Made by a program: the position numbers and the translations under genes. Positions 23,910 through 34,871 of a stretch of 64,000 nucleotides of DNA are shown here, piece after piece. The stretch spans positions 25,933-89,932 of the forward strand of contig NW_025777626.1 of assembly GCF_021130785.1 (NCBI RefSeq), in the 5' to 3' direction. This stretch comes from Homalodisca vitripennis (Eukaryota > Arthropoda > Insecta > Hemiptera > Cicadellidae). Within the stretch, counting starts at the first letter, position 1, and each line of letters begins with the position of its first letter. The notes below the pieces were generated by a model. It did not search any database, had not been told where the DNA came from, and saw nothing but the letters and a program-made list of their open reading frames with translations.

Positions 23910-25218
23910 ATTTCAAGTTCTCTTCGATTCCCATTCCTAGTTTTCTCTTCAAAAACATTGCTCCAGCTGTTGGAAGCGCAACAAATCTTTCACCTAAACT
24001 AGCATCTTTTGATAAAAATCTATCCATTGCCTTATCTTGCAAAACTTTATCTGCGATATGTCTGGAATTTGTGTCTCTATGTTTTGCATAAAAAAATATC
24101 GTGTTCCATAGCAGCTTGATCTAATTTATTTATACCAGGATCATCCTCTTTTTAGTCTTTTTTCGAGTTTTGTGCCAGGCCCCAGATACTGATAAGTTGG
24201 TACGTGTAATTCAAAAGGTAAATTGTTGATAAAATCATTCAAAAGTCCACTACCCTCAATCATAGATGAACTTATTGCCGGTAAAACTCGTTTTAAATAT
24301 TTAATTCCATCAGGTTTTTCAATCATTTCATCAAGTTTGTTCGAAATAAAATCTTTAATCGCTTTCTTTTCGTTCAAAAAATTGTTGTTTCCAGCCTTTT
24401 CTTGAGCATAAATATAATTAATAATTCCATCGAGTTTTGTCAAATCGTCGATATATCTGTACTTCAATCTTATTATCACTGTATTTTCTCACACCTGATC
24501 CTTCGATTCGTTTTTCCCAAATTGGTTTAATCAAATTGAGATATTTTTTACCTTTACTTGACTTTGGTTTTCTTAGTTGATGGATCATTATTTTTGTAAA
24601 TTGAATCAGATTTCCATAAAATTTCAGTATACTTTTTCAAGTCTTCTTCAGAATATAAACCGTCTTTTTGGAACATCAGTGCCTGTTAATAATCTCCATA
24701 AACCTTGAGTTCCTTTATATGTTTTTTCATTAATAATGATATCATTATGCTCAAAATTCACGGGCAAATTTCCAATCATAAAAACTTTTCTTTTTTCTGT
24801 CCCAATACAAACCAAATTTATCATCCTTTGCTCTAGGAAGAAATTTTTTACCAATTTCACCAATTATTATATCCGTTGTTCCAGGACTTATTGGTTCAAC
24901 TATGGTAGAGTCTTCAATGATTCGAGGTCTAAATGGTGTTGAAGATGGTAATTTTGGCAATTCAAACTCAGATTCTGGTATCGAAATATCAGCAAATTGT
25001 CGTACAACTGGAACCAAATTCATTAAATTTTGATTATCGCTTAAAACATTTTCAATTTTGCCCTCAACATTTTTTATTGCAGATGTTACAGGTTGATTAA
25101 TTTTTTGAATAAATTCTTGTTCTTTTTCATCAATTCGAATCTGTTCTTTAAATTCTTTGATTAATTTCTTTTCTATTTGATCAAGTTTTTTTGCTTCTTC
25201 TGAAGTTACGTTCGCCAT
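23897..25218 (-). pseudogene. Minor virion-type protein with C-terminal PLA2 domain, frameshifted
   Basis: About 440 codons. An N-terminal coiled-coil (EEAKKLDQIEKKLIKEFKEQ) is followed by a Pro-rich linker (FELPKLPSSTPFRPRI), a middle module with GLWRLLTGTDVP and DPSTKKPKSSKGKKYL, and a C-terminal domain with YLGPGT and, further on, EHDIFYAKHRDT. The last two correspond to the Ca-binding loop and the His-Asp catalytic motif of parvovirus VP1u-type phospholipase A2. Breaks lie near 24765, 24663, 24545 and 24150. The start is MANVTSEE at the edge of the ACGTG array. A role in membrane passage during entry is inferred from the family. Confidence 0.7.
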
Positions 25219-25235
25219 TTATTTAGGAAAATTTT

Positions 25236-25573
25236 GAAACGTGAACGTGGAACGTGGAAACGTGAACACGAAACGAGAACACGAAACGTGAACGTGGAAC
25301 GTGAAACACGAACGTGAAACACGAACGTGAAACGTGAACACGAACGTAAAACATTGAACGTGAAACATGAACGTGAAACATGAACGTAAAACGTGAACGT
25401 GGAACGTGAAACGTGAACACGAAACGAGAACACGGAACGTAAAACGTGAACGTGGAACGTGGAAACGTGAAACGAAACGTGAACACGAAACGTGGAACGT
25501 AAAACGTGAACGTGAAACATGAACGTGAAACATGAACGTGAAACATGAACGTGAACGTGGAACGTGAACGTAA
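25236..25573. repeat. ACGTG-core minisatellite of element A
   Basis: About 340 bp built almost only from GAACGTG, GAAACGTG, GGAACGTG and AACACGAA units in irregular order. It lies between the ATPase stop and the PLA2-gene start, ending 18 bp before that ATG. Element B has the same array in the same place with a different unit order. All minus-strand frames stay open through it as Phe-His-Val-Arg-Ser strings, an artefact of the repeat. Confidence 0.92.
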
Positions 25574-25605
25574 AATCATGAAAACAACTAGATTATCACA
25601 CGTTT

Positions 25606-26271
25606 ATATTGGAAAATTTATTCAAATATTTACCATTTTTAGGCTTCAAAGTTAGATTAATAGTTAAAAATCCATAGTCTTCCTTTCCAAATTTTATCAC
25701 ACAATTCATTAAAGTGGTTAAAACTCATATCAGATCCCACATAATTGTTGTAAATCTTTCTCGAATAGTGATCATCTTGCTTAAAAATACACAACATATT
25801 CAGGTTATTTCTTATAACTTGTTTATCAAACCTTTGAAAAGCATTGAGAAAGATAGATACAAGATATATTTTTGTGACGAGACATTACGAAATATTCCTT
25901 AATAACGTCCTGATTTTCCAAAATACAATCATCAAAAACGATTAACGAATTGGGTTTACATTCGCTTAACGGAACTATGTCCTCAGAAGCATTATAAAAA
26001 TGTGATATTTTTTTGTTTAAGTTTTTCTCAATATTTTCAAATCTTTCTTGTAATTTTTTATAGGCGTCTTGTTCTAAAGATTTACTAAAAACATGATACA
26101 AATTGGAATAAGGAATCAACCTATTGTAGATAAAATTCAATAAGTAAAGTTGTTTTTTTTTCCACATCCACTTGAACCAACAATTAACAATCTGATTGGT
26201 TGATCTTTCTTATTTTCTTCAAACGTTTGAAGTTTTATCTGATCTTTTTGCTTTAAAAATTTCTTCTCCAT
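25606..26271 (-). pseudogene. Packaging ATPase (FtsK/HerA, A32-like), frameshifted
   Basis: The Walker A motif GSSGCGKTT is present, with extra A residues in it near 26152. Walker B is SLIVFDDC, followed by SRHKNISCIYLSQCFSK, the sensor-like segment of this family. The protein is about 222 residues, close to B. It would pump DNA into the capsid. The start lies in the CTATTTAAATGG motif, divergent from the penton-like gene with about 40 bp between the ATGs. Confidence 0.8.
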
Positions 26272-26284
26272 TTAAATAGAAGAT
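26268..26284 (-). promoter_or_regulatory. Divergent promoter motif, ATPase side
   Basis: Minus-strand ATCTTCTATTTAAATGG at the ATPase start. The 40-bp gap to the penton-like ATG must hold both start regions. Confidence 0.45.
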
Positions 26285-26311
26285 TTTCATCTTGAAGCAA
26301 CGCTTGCGAAA

Positions 26312-27051
26312 ATGAAGCTGTTCAAGTTGACTTCAGAAAGCTCTAAATTAGTTTTAAACTTGGAACATCCTATACACTTAGAGGAAGAATCAAATTATTT
26401 TATCGGTTTAAGCGGTTTTTATTCTGACAATTTTGTAATAAATATTAGTGAAAGTTCTCCTTATTGTATAGGATTTAGTGAGAAGAACATAACAAAATAT
26501 TATGGTTTAAACAAAGGATATTATACTTTCGATCAAATAAAAAATTTCCCTTAAAAATTATCTTAAAACATTCAAACAATCAGATAAATCTTTAAACTTT
26601 GACGAAAACAAGTTTGAAATGCAAAAAAATTATCTCTCTAATAAAATTCAAATAAAATCACCAGTAAGAATAATGTTTTCAGCAATTATTGTAGATTTAT
26701 TAGGGTTTGTTCAAGAAACTATTGAGCCAAATCAGGTATATTTAGGAAATAAAACGCCAAAATTTAGACCTTTCGATGTAATTGAAGTGCACTGCAATCT
26801 CGTTGAACCTAGTTTTGAAAATCATACCGAACATTTACACAAAGAATCTGAAATTTTGTACACATTTTTCCCAAATGTTGCTTATGGATCAAAAATCAGT
26901 GAAAAAACCGAATGAAATCGATTATATTCCAATTAGAAAAAATATTAAAAGAATTCAAAAAATCGTTCTAACTATACAAGACTCTGAGGGAAATTTATTA
27001 AATAATGAGAGTAAAACAACAATTTATTTAAGATTGATGAGAGGCGATTAG
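26312..27051 (+). pseudogene. Penton-like minor capsid protein, 2 frameshifts
   Basis: About 246 codons. The order is KLVLNLEHPIHLEEESNYFI, SDNFVINISESSP, SAIIVDLLGFVQETIEPN, a FRPFDVIEVHCNLVEPSFEN core and the C-terminal KRIQKIVLTIQDSEGNLLN plus a TTIYLRL strand. The strand-rich layout and ending resemble single-jelly-roll minor capsid (penton) proteins of Polintons; this is pattern-based. Extra bases at about 26552 and 26905 break it. It is the first plus-strand gene of the right half. Confidence 0.6.
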
Positions 27052-27059
27052 ATTAAAAT

Positions 27060-27246
27060 GACGATAATGACGAGAAAATAGCCCTTAAATGTATAAATCA
27101 CTGGAGTCTATCCCATAGACCCCGAGAAAATATTCAAAAACATACGTTCTGACAAGGGTATCGAATCGCGACTCTTACAAACATTACATCCTAGTTCAAT
27201 TTTTATTAATGAATCTGGACTTTACACTCAAATAATTGCTTGTTAA
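27060..27246 (+). pseudogene. Bro-N gene relic
   Basis: Only the end of a Bro-N domain survives (LHPSSIFINESGLYTQI). It is preceded by the palindrome-like segments GTCTATCCCATAGAC (27107-27121) and GGGTATCGAATCGCGACTC. It is followed by TTGCTTGTTAAATTTTTC, the same trailer seen after the next truncated copy. Confidence 0.6.
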
Positions 27247-27260
27247 ATTTTTCTTTCTAA

Positions 27261-27536
27261 ATGGAGTCAGTTGTGGATCTGCTCAATAACCAACTTACAT
27301 TCGATAACACGAATATCTTAACTATTGTAGACGAAAACAATGTGATCTGGTTTAAAGCGAAAGATGTTGCAGAAATATTAGAATATGAAAACACTAGACA
27401 AGCAATCATATTAAACGTTGATGATGATGACAAAATTCAATATTTTTACTTAAAAAACAAGGGTCTATTCGAATGGCCCCTTAACAATCTTCATCCCTGT
27501 ACTGTTTTTATTAATGAACCAGGTCTCTCAAAATAA
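27261..27536 (+). CDS. Truncated Bro-N protein
   Basis: An intact 91-residue frame: TILTIVDENNVIWFKAKDVAEI and EYENTRQA form the N-terminal half of Bro-N, then the frame ends just after FINEPGLSK. The second half of Bro-N and the DUF3627 domain are missing, so it may be a decoy or simply a remnant. It starts within TTTCTAAATGG and lies 30 bp upstream of a full-length paralog. Confidence 0.6.
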   Translation: MESVVDLLNNQLTFDNTNILTIVDENNVIWFKAKDVAEILEYENTRQAIILNVDDDDKIQYFYLKNKGLFEWPLNNLHPCTVFINEPGLSK

Positions 27537-27551
27537 AAATTGCTTGTTAAA

Positions 27552-27568
27552 TTTTTTCTATCTAAATG
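27552..27568 (+). promoter_or_regulatory. TCTA/TAAATG start-proximal motif of the Bro gene
   Basis: TTTTTTCTATCTAAATGG ends in the ATG of the second Bro gene. The same word precedes the Bro gene of element B. Confidence 0.5.
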
Positions 27569-28377
27569 GAGTCAGTCATAGATCTAAGAAATAATCAACT
27601 AAAATTCAATAATAAAGAAATTTTAACAATTGTTGACGAAAATAATGAATTTTGGTTTAAGGCTAAAGATGTTGCAGAAATATTGGAATATAACAATACA
27701 GAAAAAGCGATTAGAAATAATGTCGATGAAGGTGACAAATCTCAATACTTTTATCTAAAAGATAAGGTAGCCCTCGAGGGCCACCTCGCAAATATTCACA
27801 AAGATACTATTTTCATTAATGAATCAGGACTTTATTCGTTAATTTTAAGATCTCATAAAATAGAAGCAAAAAGCTTTCAACAATGGGTTACGAGAGATGT
27901 TTTACCAAGTATTCGTAAATTTGGTGTGTACAAACTTGAAAACAAGATTAAAATATTTAGAGGACAAAGTTAAGCACTTGCAAATTAAAGATGAAATCAA
28001 AACGGAAATAATTGCAAAACAAAGTGTAAAAAATTGACTTAATGAAACCAGATCTTGTTTGTAAAGATTTTGATAAGAAAAAACACCATGTTTTTGTGTT
28101 AATTAAGAAGAATCACATGTGGGAATATCCTTATTACGTTATCAGAGCTCAGAAACGAGAAATACCAAACCGATTAAAACATCTAAAAATAAATTATCCT
28201 GAATTAGAGATTTTGTTCATTGATGACGAACCAAATTCTATCAATCTCTACAACCAAATGAAAGAATCTTTGAATATCTTATACAACGGAAATCATTTTA
28301 CTACAAATATGACAGAATCTCGACTGATTTATAGAATATCTAAATTACACGATGAAAATGTTTCTAAATTTTACTAA
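27566..28377 (+). pseudogene. Bro-N/DUF3627 protein, frameshifted
   Basis: About 270 codons. Residues 1-50 hold ILTIVDENNEFWFKAKDVAE; residues 85-125 hold FINESGLYSLILRSH and WVTRDVLPSIRKFGVYKLEN, the end of Bro-N. A coiled linker follows, then HHVFVLIKKNHMWEYPYYVI, NSINLYNQMKESLNILYN and RISKLHDENVSKFY, the DUF3627 pattern found behind Bro-N/KilA-N domains of insect large DNA viruses. An extra A near 27953 and another near 28031 break it. Bro proteins bind nucleic acid. The 3' end overlaps the Zn-finger gene tail to tail. Confidence 0.75.
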
Positions 28378-28700
28378 AAACTCTCGATTTATTATATTTT
28401 GTTTGTAAATGTTTAGCATAACTAGGTAACCATTGTAGAATTCTTTTTTCATATTCACAAGGCATTTCGTTTTTATAACTTTCGCTGAAAATTTTTTTAG
28501 CACAATCTTTGCAAAAAGGCATCTTTTCTATCTTTACTATACTGCCAGTTATTAAATTCAGAAATATTTTTAATTTCTTTACAAAAGTAACACTTTTTCT
28601 CTTCTAAAGTTAATTTGTTCATTTTATCATATAATTCCTTACAATAACAGTCTTTTCTATTCTCTTCTTGACACTTTGTACATTTCTTTTGAGACTCCAT
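28364..28700 (-). pseudogene. Zn-finger protein 1, frameshifted
   Basis: MESQKKCTKCQEENR, then KKCYFCKEIKNISEFNNW and (in a shifted frame) CKDC give three Cys pairs. The C-terminal HLQTKYNKSR follows further shifts near 28519 and 28490. The spacing resembles small Zn-binding modules of phage and virus accessory proteins. Paralog of the adjacent gene. The start lies in CTATATAAATGG. Confidence 0.55.
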
Positions 28701-28733
28701 TTATATAGAACAAATTATTACACGATGAAAATG

Positions 28734-29119
28734 TTAAACTCTTGAATTATGATATTTTGTTTGTAAATGTTTTTGATAATTATTTAACCATTTTATAGTT
28801 TCTTCCACATTCACATTGAGTATCTTCATAATATAATCTATGGTGATTCTTCTTTACACAATCTTTACAATATGAGTCTTTCTTATCTCTACTATAGTGA
28901 TCACTATTAAACTCTGAAATTTTTTTAGTTTCTTTACATTTAAGACATTCTTTCTCTTCCAAAGTTAATTTTTCTATTTTATCATACAGCTCTTTATGAT
29001 ACTTCCTATAACAATTTTTACAATTATAAATAATTCCATCTTTTCTACTCTTATCTTTATAAAATTCTTCAAAACCTTTTAATTCTTTGCACATTGAACA
29101 TTTCTTTTGGGCCTCCCAT
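28734..29119 (-). pseudogene. Zn-finger protein 2, start frameshifted
   Basis: About 128 codons: CSMCKELKGFEEFYKDKSRK, YNCKNCYRKYHKELYDKI, KECLKCKETKKISEFNSDHY, YCKDCVKK, then CECGRNYK and a TKYHNSR tail that could form a C2H2-type site. An extra G after the ATG (about 29116) puts the body out of frame. Its ATG abuts the integrase stop as TAAATG. Confidence 0.6.
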
Positions 29120-29133
29120 TTATATAGAAAAAA
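29116..29133 (-). promoter_or_regulatory. TCTA/TAAATG motif at the integrase/Zn-finger junction
   Basis: Minus-strand TTTTTTCTATATAAATGG; TAA is the integrase stop and ATG the Zn-finger start. Confidence 0.5.
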
Positions 29134-30146
29134 TCTTTGACTTTCTCAATTCATATTCATAAAACTTTCCGGTTATTTCTTCATTATTTAAATCTTTTTA
29201 TACTATAAGTTACAGGATCTGTGTTATTAATTTGATAAATCACAAAGATTTCTCTTGACCAATTGTTCTTATATTTGTTCGAAAATGTTTGTTTTTTACT
29301 AACAATTCTTACATGATCATTGACTTTAAATTTAGTTTTCGTGTGAATTTCTGGTGGAACATACTTAAAAACCGACTCTAATAACTCTTTTTCTGCATCT
29401 TTATCTACGTCTTTAGGCTTCATTTTGATTGTGCTATGAACAGTATCGTTATATTTCTTTAACGATTTTTTTGAAGAATATCGATCCATTTAAAGTTTTT
29501 ATTAATCTCAAAAAATTACTTTCATTCTCTCATTTTGAGTTCTGTTATATCTCTCTACGATACTTGATTTCTCTTCGTTTTCAGTATGATAAATCTTAAT
29601 GTTGTATTTTCTCAAAACATCGTTAAATTCTTTATTTTTAAACTCTAAACCCTTATCTGTATGAAGTAAGTTTGGAGGTTTGTGATTGATCCTTATGGCA
29701 TCTTTTACTATATCTTCGAAAGCTTTTGAAATATCCTTGCCGTTTTTTCTTTTGATAGCTCTTGACCAAGCATATTTTGAGAAAGTATCAATAACATTTA
29801 AACATATACTTAAATCCATCATTTTGATCTGAATAGTTAGACATTATAACTAAATCTGCTGCCCATAAATCGTCAATTCCTAATGTTATAATTTTTCTCT
29901 TTTTAAACTTTTTTCGTACCGGTGCATGAATTTCTCGAGCTTCAATCTCTATCTCATCTTTAGTCTTCAATTCTTGCTTAACAGGTTTTGGATTTGGATT
30001 CTTTATAAACTTACTCTTGTTTGTCTTACATTTTGAACATTTTGCAGCAATTCTATACAATCCATTTTGAGTTTCAATGATTTTAGAATCTATATTTTTT
30101 CGTTTTTTTTCTTGCATTTGTGGCAGTGAATCAAATCATCTTCCAT
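29120..30146 (-). pseudogene. Retroviral-type (DDE) integrase, frameshifted
   Basis: About 342 codons. The N-terminal Cys pairs (CHKCKKK and CSKCKTNKSKF) replace the retroviral HHCC finger. The catalytic core has DDLWAADLVIMSN (first Asp), LLHTDKGLEFKNKEF (second Asp) and SSIVERYNRTQNERM (Glu). The C-terminal domain has KTKFKVNDHVRIVSKKQTF and VIYQINNTDPVTYSI. Shifts lie near 29817, 29505, 29465 and 29200. The ATG abuts the PolB stop (TAAATG). It would catalyse insertion of the linear element DNA, consistent with the clean AGT/ACT ends. Confidence 0.85.
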
Positions 30147-33100
30147 TTACATGTCAAAGTTTCCAAGTTTATTTAATTCGTCTAATATATCAGATTTTGC
30201 TTCATAGCCATACGGTACTGTATCGATCTTATTTTCTAGGACAATTCTCTTATCATCTTTAGCGTTCAGTGCTAACTTGTTTATAGTGACGGTGTACAAC
30301 TCATGTTTGTAGCTTTTGATGACTGTCATCTCCCTAAATTCTTCTTTATCTTCGAACAAACATCTCTTCAAGTTTTCGATATTTATTGTTTTATTTACAA
30401 CGCTTCTCTTAATTCCTTTACACCTAACTGGATTTTTGTCTAGATATTTGTACGAGTACATCTTTGATCTTAAACCACAAAAATTCTTCTAAAACTTCGC
30501 TATTTAGTTCGTCTTTGAATTTTCCTATTACCTTCTTATTTTTAGTAGTGAAACATTCATGATCTTTTGGATAATCACTTGTATCAAAGTCATCTATATT
30601 TTCTTTAATAATTTTAAAAGGATCTCGTTTCAATTCTAGAAAATAACTGTCTGTATCCATGTAACACAGATTCAAATCTGGATCAAACTTCTTTAATTTG
30701 TTGTAATAAAACTCGTACATTAGCAATTTTGAGAGGTCGAGAACTGAAAATCCTATGTAAATCGGTTTGTTAAATTTAACCTTTTGTTTGTACATGTGAC
30801 TCGCTATACAGTTGTCGTCAAAGATGTTAAAGCATTTGAAATTTGTTTTCTTAGCCTGTTTTCATTGAAAATTCTTCATTTCCAAGCTTAATATCACATC
30901 TGTTTCTCACATTGTCCATAGATTTTCCAAAAACTGAGTTGTTCATCAGCTTATAAAAGTCCTTTTCAAAGTCGCTTGTAGCTTTGGTCCTCATGTTCGT
31001 GTTAAAATCAATGTAATCTTTCATAAAAGGCTTCTGATCGAATGCAATAACTCTATTCACATGTTTCAAAATCATACCTTGTTCCAAATAGAACTTCAAA
31101 TTTCTCGAATGAACAACGTATTCAGTTTTATCCAGTAGAGTTGTGCAAAGTTTGTTTTTAAAATGTTCTGGAGCAAGAGGTAAATCCTTGTGATGTTCGT
31201 GTAAATTCGTTGGATATCCAAGATCGACTTCGAGAATATAGCCATAATCTTCGTCGCCAGTGAGTTCCAAAATTGTTTCTTGCCACTCTTCTTTTGTATA
31301 CGTTTTAGGATCCATCCACTTGATATCACTAAACGGCAGTTTTTGCATTAGGCCATACCCATAAAGGTTATTAGCATCAACGTATAACAAATAGTTTTCG
31401 GGCTTTGTCTTATCGAAATCTTTCAAATATTTGTTATTTGCTTTAACATATCGCTTAATACACTGAGAAATGCCCCCCGCGAATGCCTTTTTTCAATCAT
31501 CAAATACATATTATAATCGTTAATTAGCTGAAGCTCAATTTTCGTTAATTTTAACATTGCGTCCCATGCGAGACTGGGAGCTGTTAGATAGTGTGCCGGA
31601 TCGAGTTTATAACAATTAAGGCAAATGTTTCTGAAATTTTCGAATATATCAGCAAGCAATAAAACATCTTGGATATTGTACAAATCAGAGTAATTTCCAA
31701 GATTTTTTCTCTTTTAATTTGTTCCAAACATTTAAGTAGTGTTGAAAATCTTTCTCTGATATGCTCTCATCTGTCAAAAGTGAATAGAAATCTTGAATTC
31801 TCAATTCTTCTGTGTAATCAAGTTTTTCAATACTGTCGATAAATTCATAGGGAAATATTCCTTTTCCTGACAATATTTTAAAAATCTCTTCTTCGTCATT
31901 TGGCTGTCTTTCTATAATTTCATTCAATATTCTTCCATCCTGTATAAAATGATTTTGTATGTTTGAAGTCTTCTTTCTTTAAATTTTTCGCTAATTTTTC
32001 GATAGATGACGCCATGAATCTAAACGTGTCTACGAAAGAGAATTTTATGAACTTTCTTAGGTTTGTCACCATCAAACTCATACCCGTATCCAGAATTTAC
32101 AGAGTAATTTATATATCGTTCATCGGTGTTTGCAATCAAATCAACATTACCGTATTGTTTTGCCAATTCTTTTATGTACAAATGCGTATCGTAATTAGAC
32201 ATATTGTGACAGAAAACGGGAATATTCTGAGGAAATTTCAAATTTCAGATTACAAATTCTATGAGCTGCACCTCGAAATTTTCCAGTCAAATGACAGTGA
32301 TCTCTGCATTTTTTGAATGCATCATAAGCAGAACTCCAATTATCTGGTAAAAACCCTAAAGTTTTTTTCAGTGTCTTGATACGATATTTCTTCACAAATG
32401 TGGCAAAGATTTGAATTTTGATACGAAATTTCTTCTTCGTCAGTCAATTTCATGGGCTTCATGTTCTTTGAATTATATTTTTTAGCTATGTACTTCGATA
32501 ATTTATTGAGTTCTTCAAACAATTTTGCAGGAACGTTCGGCAAACTCTTCTTCATTTTTTGCTCGATAACATATCGGCTTGTACATACGATTGGTCACAT
32601 TAGACACTAAATATAGAGTAAAACCATAAGGAATATGCTTCTGAATCTTGGTTGTAGTCGATTTTTGCGGATTGTTTTTGCATGTGGGAATCTTCTCTAA
32701 TATGCTTTCAAAATCCATATAAATAACGTACGGATGGCTAAATTTCTTTTGGTAATTGGTAAATTTAGTTGTTTGACCCGGAAACGGCATAATTGGCTTG
32801 CAAACTTCATGTTGCTTACAAATTTCTAAATGATCTGATAAAGCACTATATTTGTAGAAATGGCTTAAACATCTTCGACACAAGAACGTCTTGTGAGCAT
32901 TTTTTGATATCTGTGAACTCGCTAATCTACTTAAATCTGTTATCAAAACATAATGGGATTTATCATCTTGTTTAACATACAATAAATCAACTTCTAACTT
33001 GGCGTCATAAACTTCTGAAATTTGCAACGGTACTATGTGTAGTTTTTCATCAAAAGTATAGACATTTACAGACATTTTCGGATACTTGTACTTTGCTTTG

Positions 33101-34099
33101 CTGCTTCGTTTTTTCAAATAATTGTATATCTTTTAAAGACATAGGATAGTCGAATCCAGAAAATATCTCATCGTTCACGAATTTTTTCGTATTGTTTTGC
33201 TCTGTCAACATGAGTCTCGGGTTTTTCAATAGCGCATCGGATAGAGTAAATAAAGCAATAATCATCTTTATTTTTGATATTTACACAAGCTTTTTTATCT
33301 TTGATTTCCTTTGGTAAATCGATATATGATCCTGCGTTCATAAATTCATGTTTATTAAGGCTCAAAACTAGTTGTTTACAACTTTTAAATGTCCATCCGG
33401 AACCTTTATTTGGATTATTCGTTTGTTCTCGATGTGTTAATTTATTAAATTGCTTAGTAATAAAGTCGTTTACGTCAAAGATTTCGTCTGCTTTGATAGT
33501 AAAATACATTAGACATGTTTGCGGTTCACCATTCACTAAAGTTCGTTCGTATTCACATTCCAAAGAGAGATAGCCCTTCATATTTTTAACATTTTCTTGA
33601 AATTTCTCGATTAAACTTTTAATTTCTGACCGCATAATTGAAAGATATTTGTAAATTGACATGGAATTGTCGTTTAAATTCGTTAAAATGTATTGCTTGA
33701 AAAGACCGTGTATTGAGGATAAAACTTCTACATCAATGATATTTTCGGATTTTACTTTAAGAGTTTTATCAATTTCTTCGATCATTTCAGACTTAGTTTT
33801 ATCGTTTGTTTCTAAGGACAATTTTTCAGCGATTGATTGAATTTTTTCATCATTAAATAGATTGAGATCTTTTTTATCTTCCTTAAAGCTTTTCTTTAAA
33901 TTCACGCAATTTTTCTATATTGTACATCTTTTCGTGACCATCGATTTGATTCTCTTTAGCCCAAGTCCTCAAATAATTTAGTTCTTTATTATAAATTTCT
34001 TTGTTTCTTCAAATGATTTTTCGAATTGTAATGACGAGTATAGTGATGTTCAAAAATGTCTTTTTTGCAGTATGGGCACTCTATCTTTTTCCGCTCCAT
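30147..34099 (-). pseudogene. Protein-primed family B DNA polymerase, about ten frameshifts
   Basis: About 1317 codons. An N-terminal C2H2-like finger (CPYCKKD...) is followed by a long N-terminal region, a second C2H2-type block (FLCRRCLSHFYKYSALSDH), exonuclease motif I YMDFESILE (about 32,700), an endonuclease-VII-like RDHCHLTGKFRG (about 32,290), polymerase motif A YVDANNLYGYGL (about 31,370), motif B LMNNSVFGKSM (about 30,940) and motif C CYMDTDSYF (about 30,655). The order is that of Polinton/adintovirus PolB. Frame changes occur near 33200, 33110, 32540, 32390, 32230, 31930, 31690, 31490, 30860 and 30480. The 5' spacer is duplicated. Confidence 0.88.
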
Positions 34100-34304
34100 A
34101 TTTAAAGAGCAAAAATTTGTAAACTAAAATTTTGAGAAGTGGTGATTTTTGTGACAACTTGACACAAATCAGCACAATTTCTGGTCAAATGTTTTCAGAT
34201 TGTTCTATTTAAAGAGCAAAAATTTGTAAAATTAAATTTTGAGAAGTAGTGATTTTTGACACAAATCAGCACAATTTCTGGTCAAATGTTTTCAGATTGT
34301 TCTA
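34099..34304. repeat. Tandem duplication upstream of PolB
   Basis: Two direct copies (34099-34205 and 34206-34304) share TATTTAAAGAGCAAAAATTT and CAGCACAATTTCTGGTCAAA. They lie between the polymerase start and the palindrome, so they double the likely promoter region of PolB. Confidence 0.85.
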
Positions 34305-34308
34305 TTTG

Positions 34309-34356
34309 TTATAGAAAAATCTTTTAACTAAATTTAGTTAAAAGATTTTTCTATAA
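34309..34356. repeat. Perfect 48-bp palindrome
   Basis: Arms TTATAGAAAAATCTTTTAAC and its exact complement meet at a TAAATTTA centre with no loop. Both arms contain the TTTTTCTAT motif, so it presents a promoter-like word in both directions between PolB (minus) and the right OB-like gene (plus). Confidence 0.9.
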
Positions 34357-34359
34357 TAA

Positions 34360-34665
34360 ATGGCAGCGCTGTTACAAGAGTTGAATAAGGTTGGTGAACT
34401 AAGATTCAAAGAATATAAGAAATTAGTGGAATTGGAAGAAAAAAAAGAGATATAGAATCTTGAATTTGGAGAAAATGAAAGATAAATTCGGGTTTACAAT
34501 AATTTCCGAGTTGGAAGATTGTAAAGTACACTTGCCGAACAGATTTTTGACTGTTTTGGATGAGAAAAAGATTAAAGAATTAAACAAAAATGAAAAATTA
34601 CACTTGATACTGGAAAGAAGACTATTAAAGATAAAGACTGTGTTACAATTAACTTTGTAGAATAA
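34360..34665 (+). pseudogene. Second OB-like gene at the right end of element A, frameshifted
   Basis: Diverged paralog of the left-end gene in mirrored orientation. It has a different N-terminus (MAALLQELNKVGELRFKEYK) and then nearly the same body (MKDKFGFTIISELEDCKVHL, RFLTVLDEKKIKELNKN). Shifts near 34450 and 34610. The two small tORFs of the left repeat are absent here, so A ends differently from B. Confidence 0.6.
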
Positions 34666-34871
34666 AGATTTTTTATTAAGATTTTTTGATTTTTTCATTA
34701 AAACAGCTTATAAATGTAGAAGCAAACATTGAACAGTAAAACAGCTAAAGATTCGGTTATTTAACATTCGTGCTTTCCTGTTAGATTTTATTAGATTTGT
34801 TTATGGACAGTATTTTACATTGATTTTCTGTCTGTCCCAAAAGTGGTCTAGAACCGGCATATTCATATCTA

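Noticed and set aside
25236..25573. CRISPR array
   Set aside because: Units are short, contiguous and irregular with no spacers; the context is a eukaryotic element.
25206..25579. Long minus-strand open frames of Phe-His-Val-Arg-Ser repeats over the ACGTG array (also 46159-46446)
   Set aside because: All three minus-strand frames stay open because the repeat lacks stops; the composition is purely repeat-driven and unit order differs between copies.
33274..33573. Antisense open frames inside PolB (also 31963-32316, 50968-51213, 53949-54221)
   Set aside because: Present only as the complement of conserved polymerase codons; no independent start motif.
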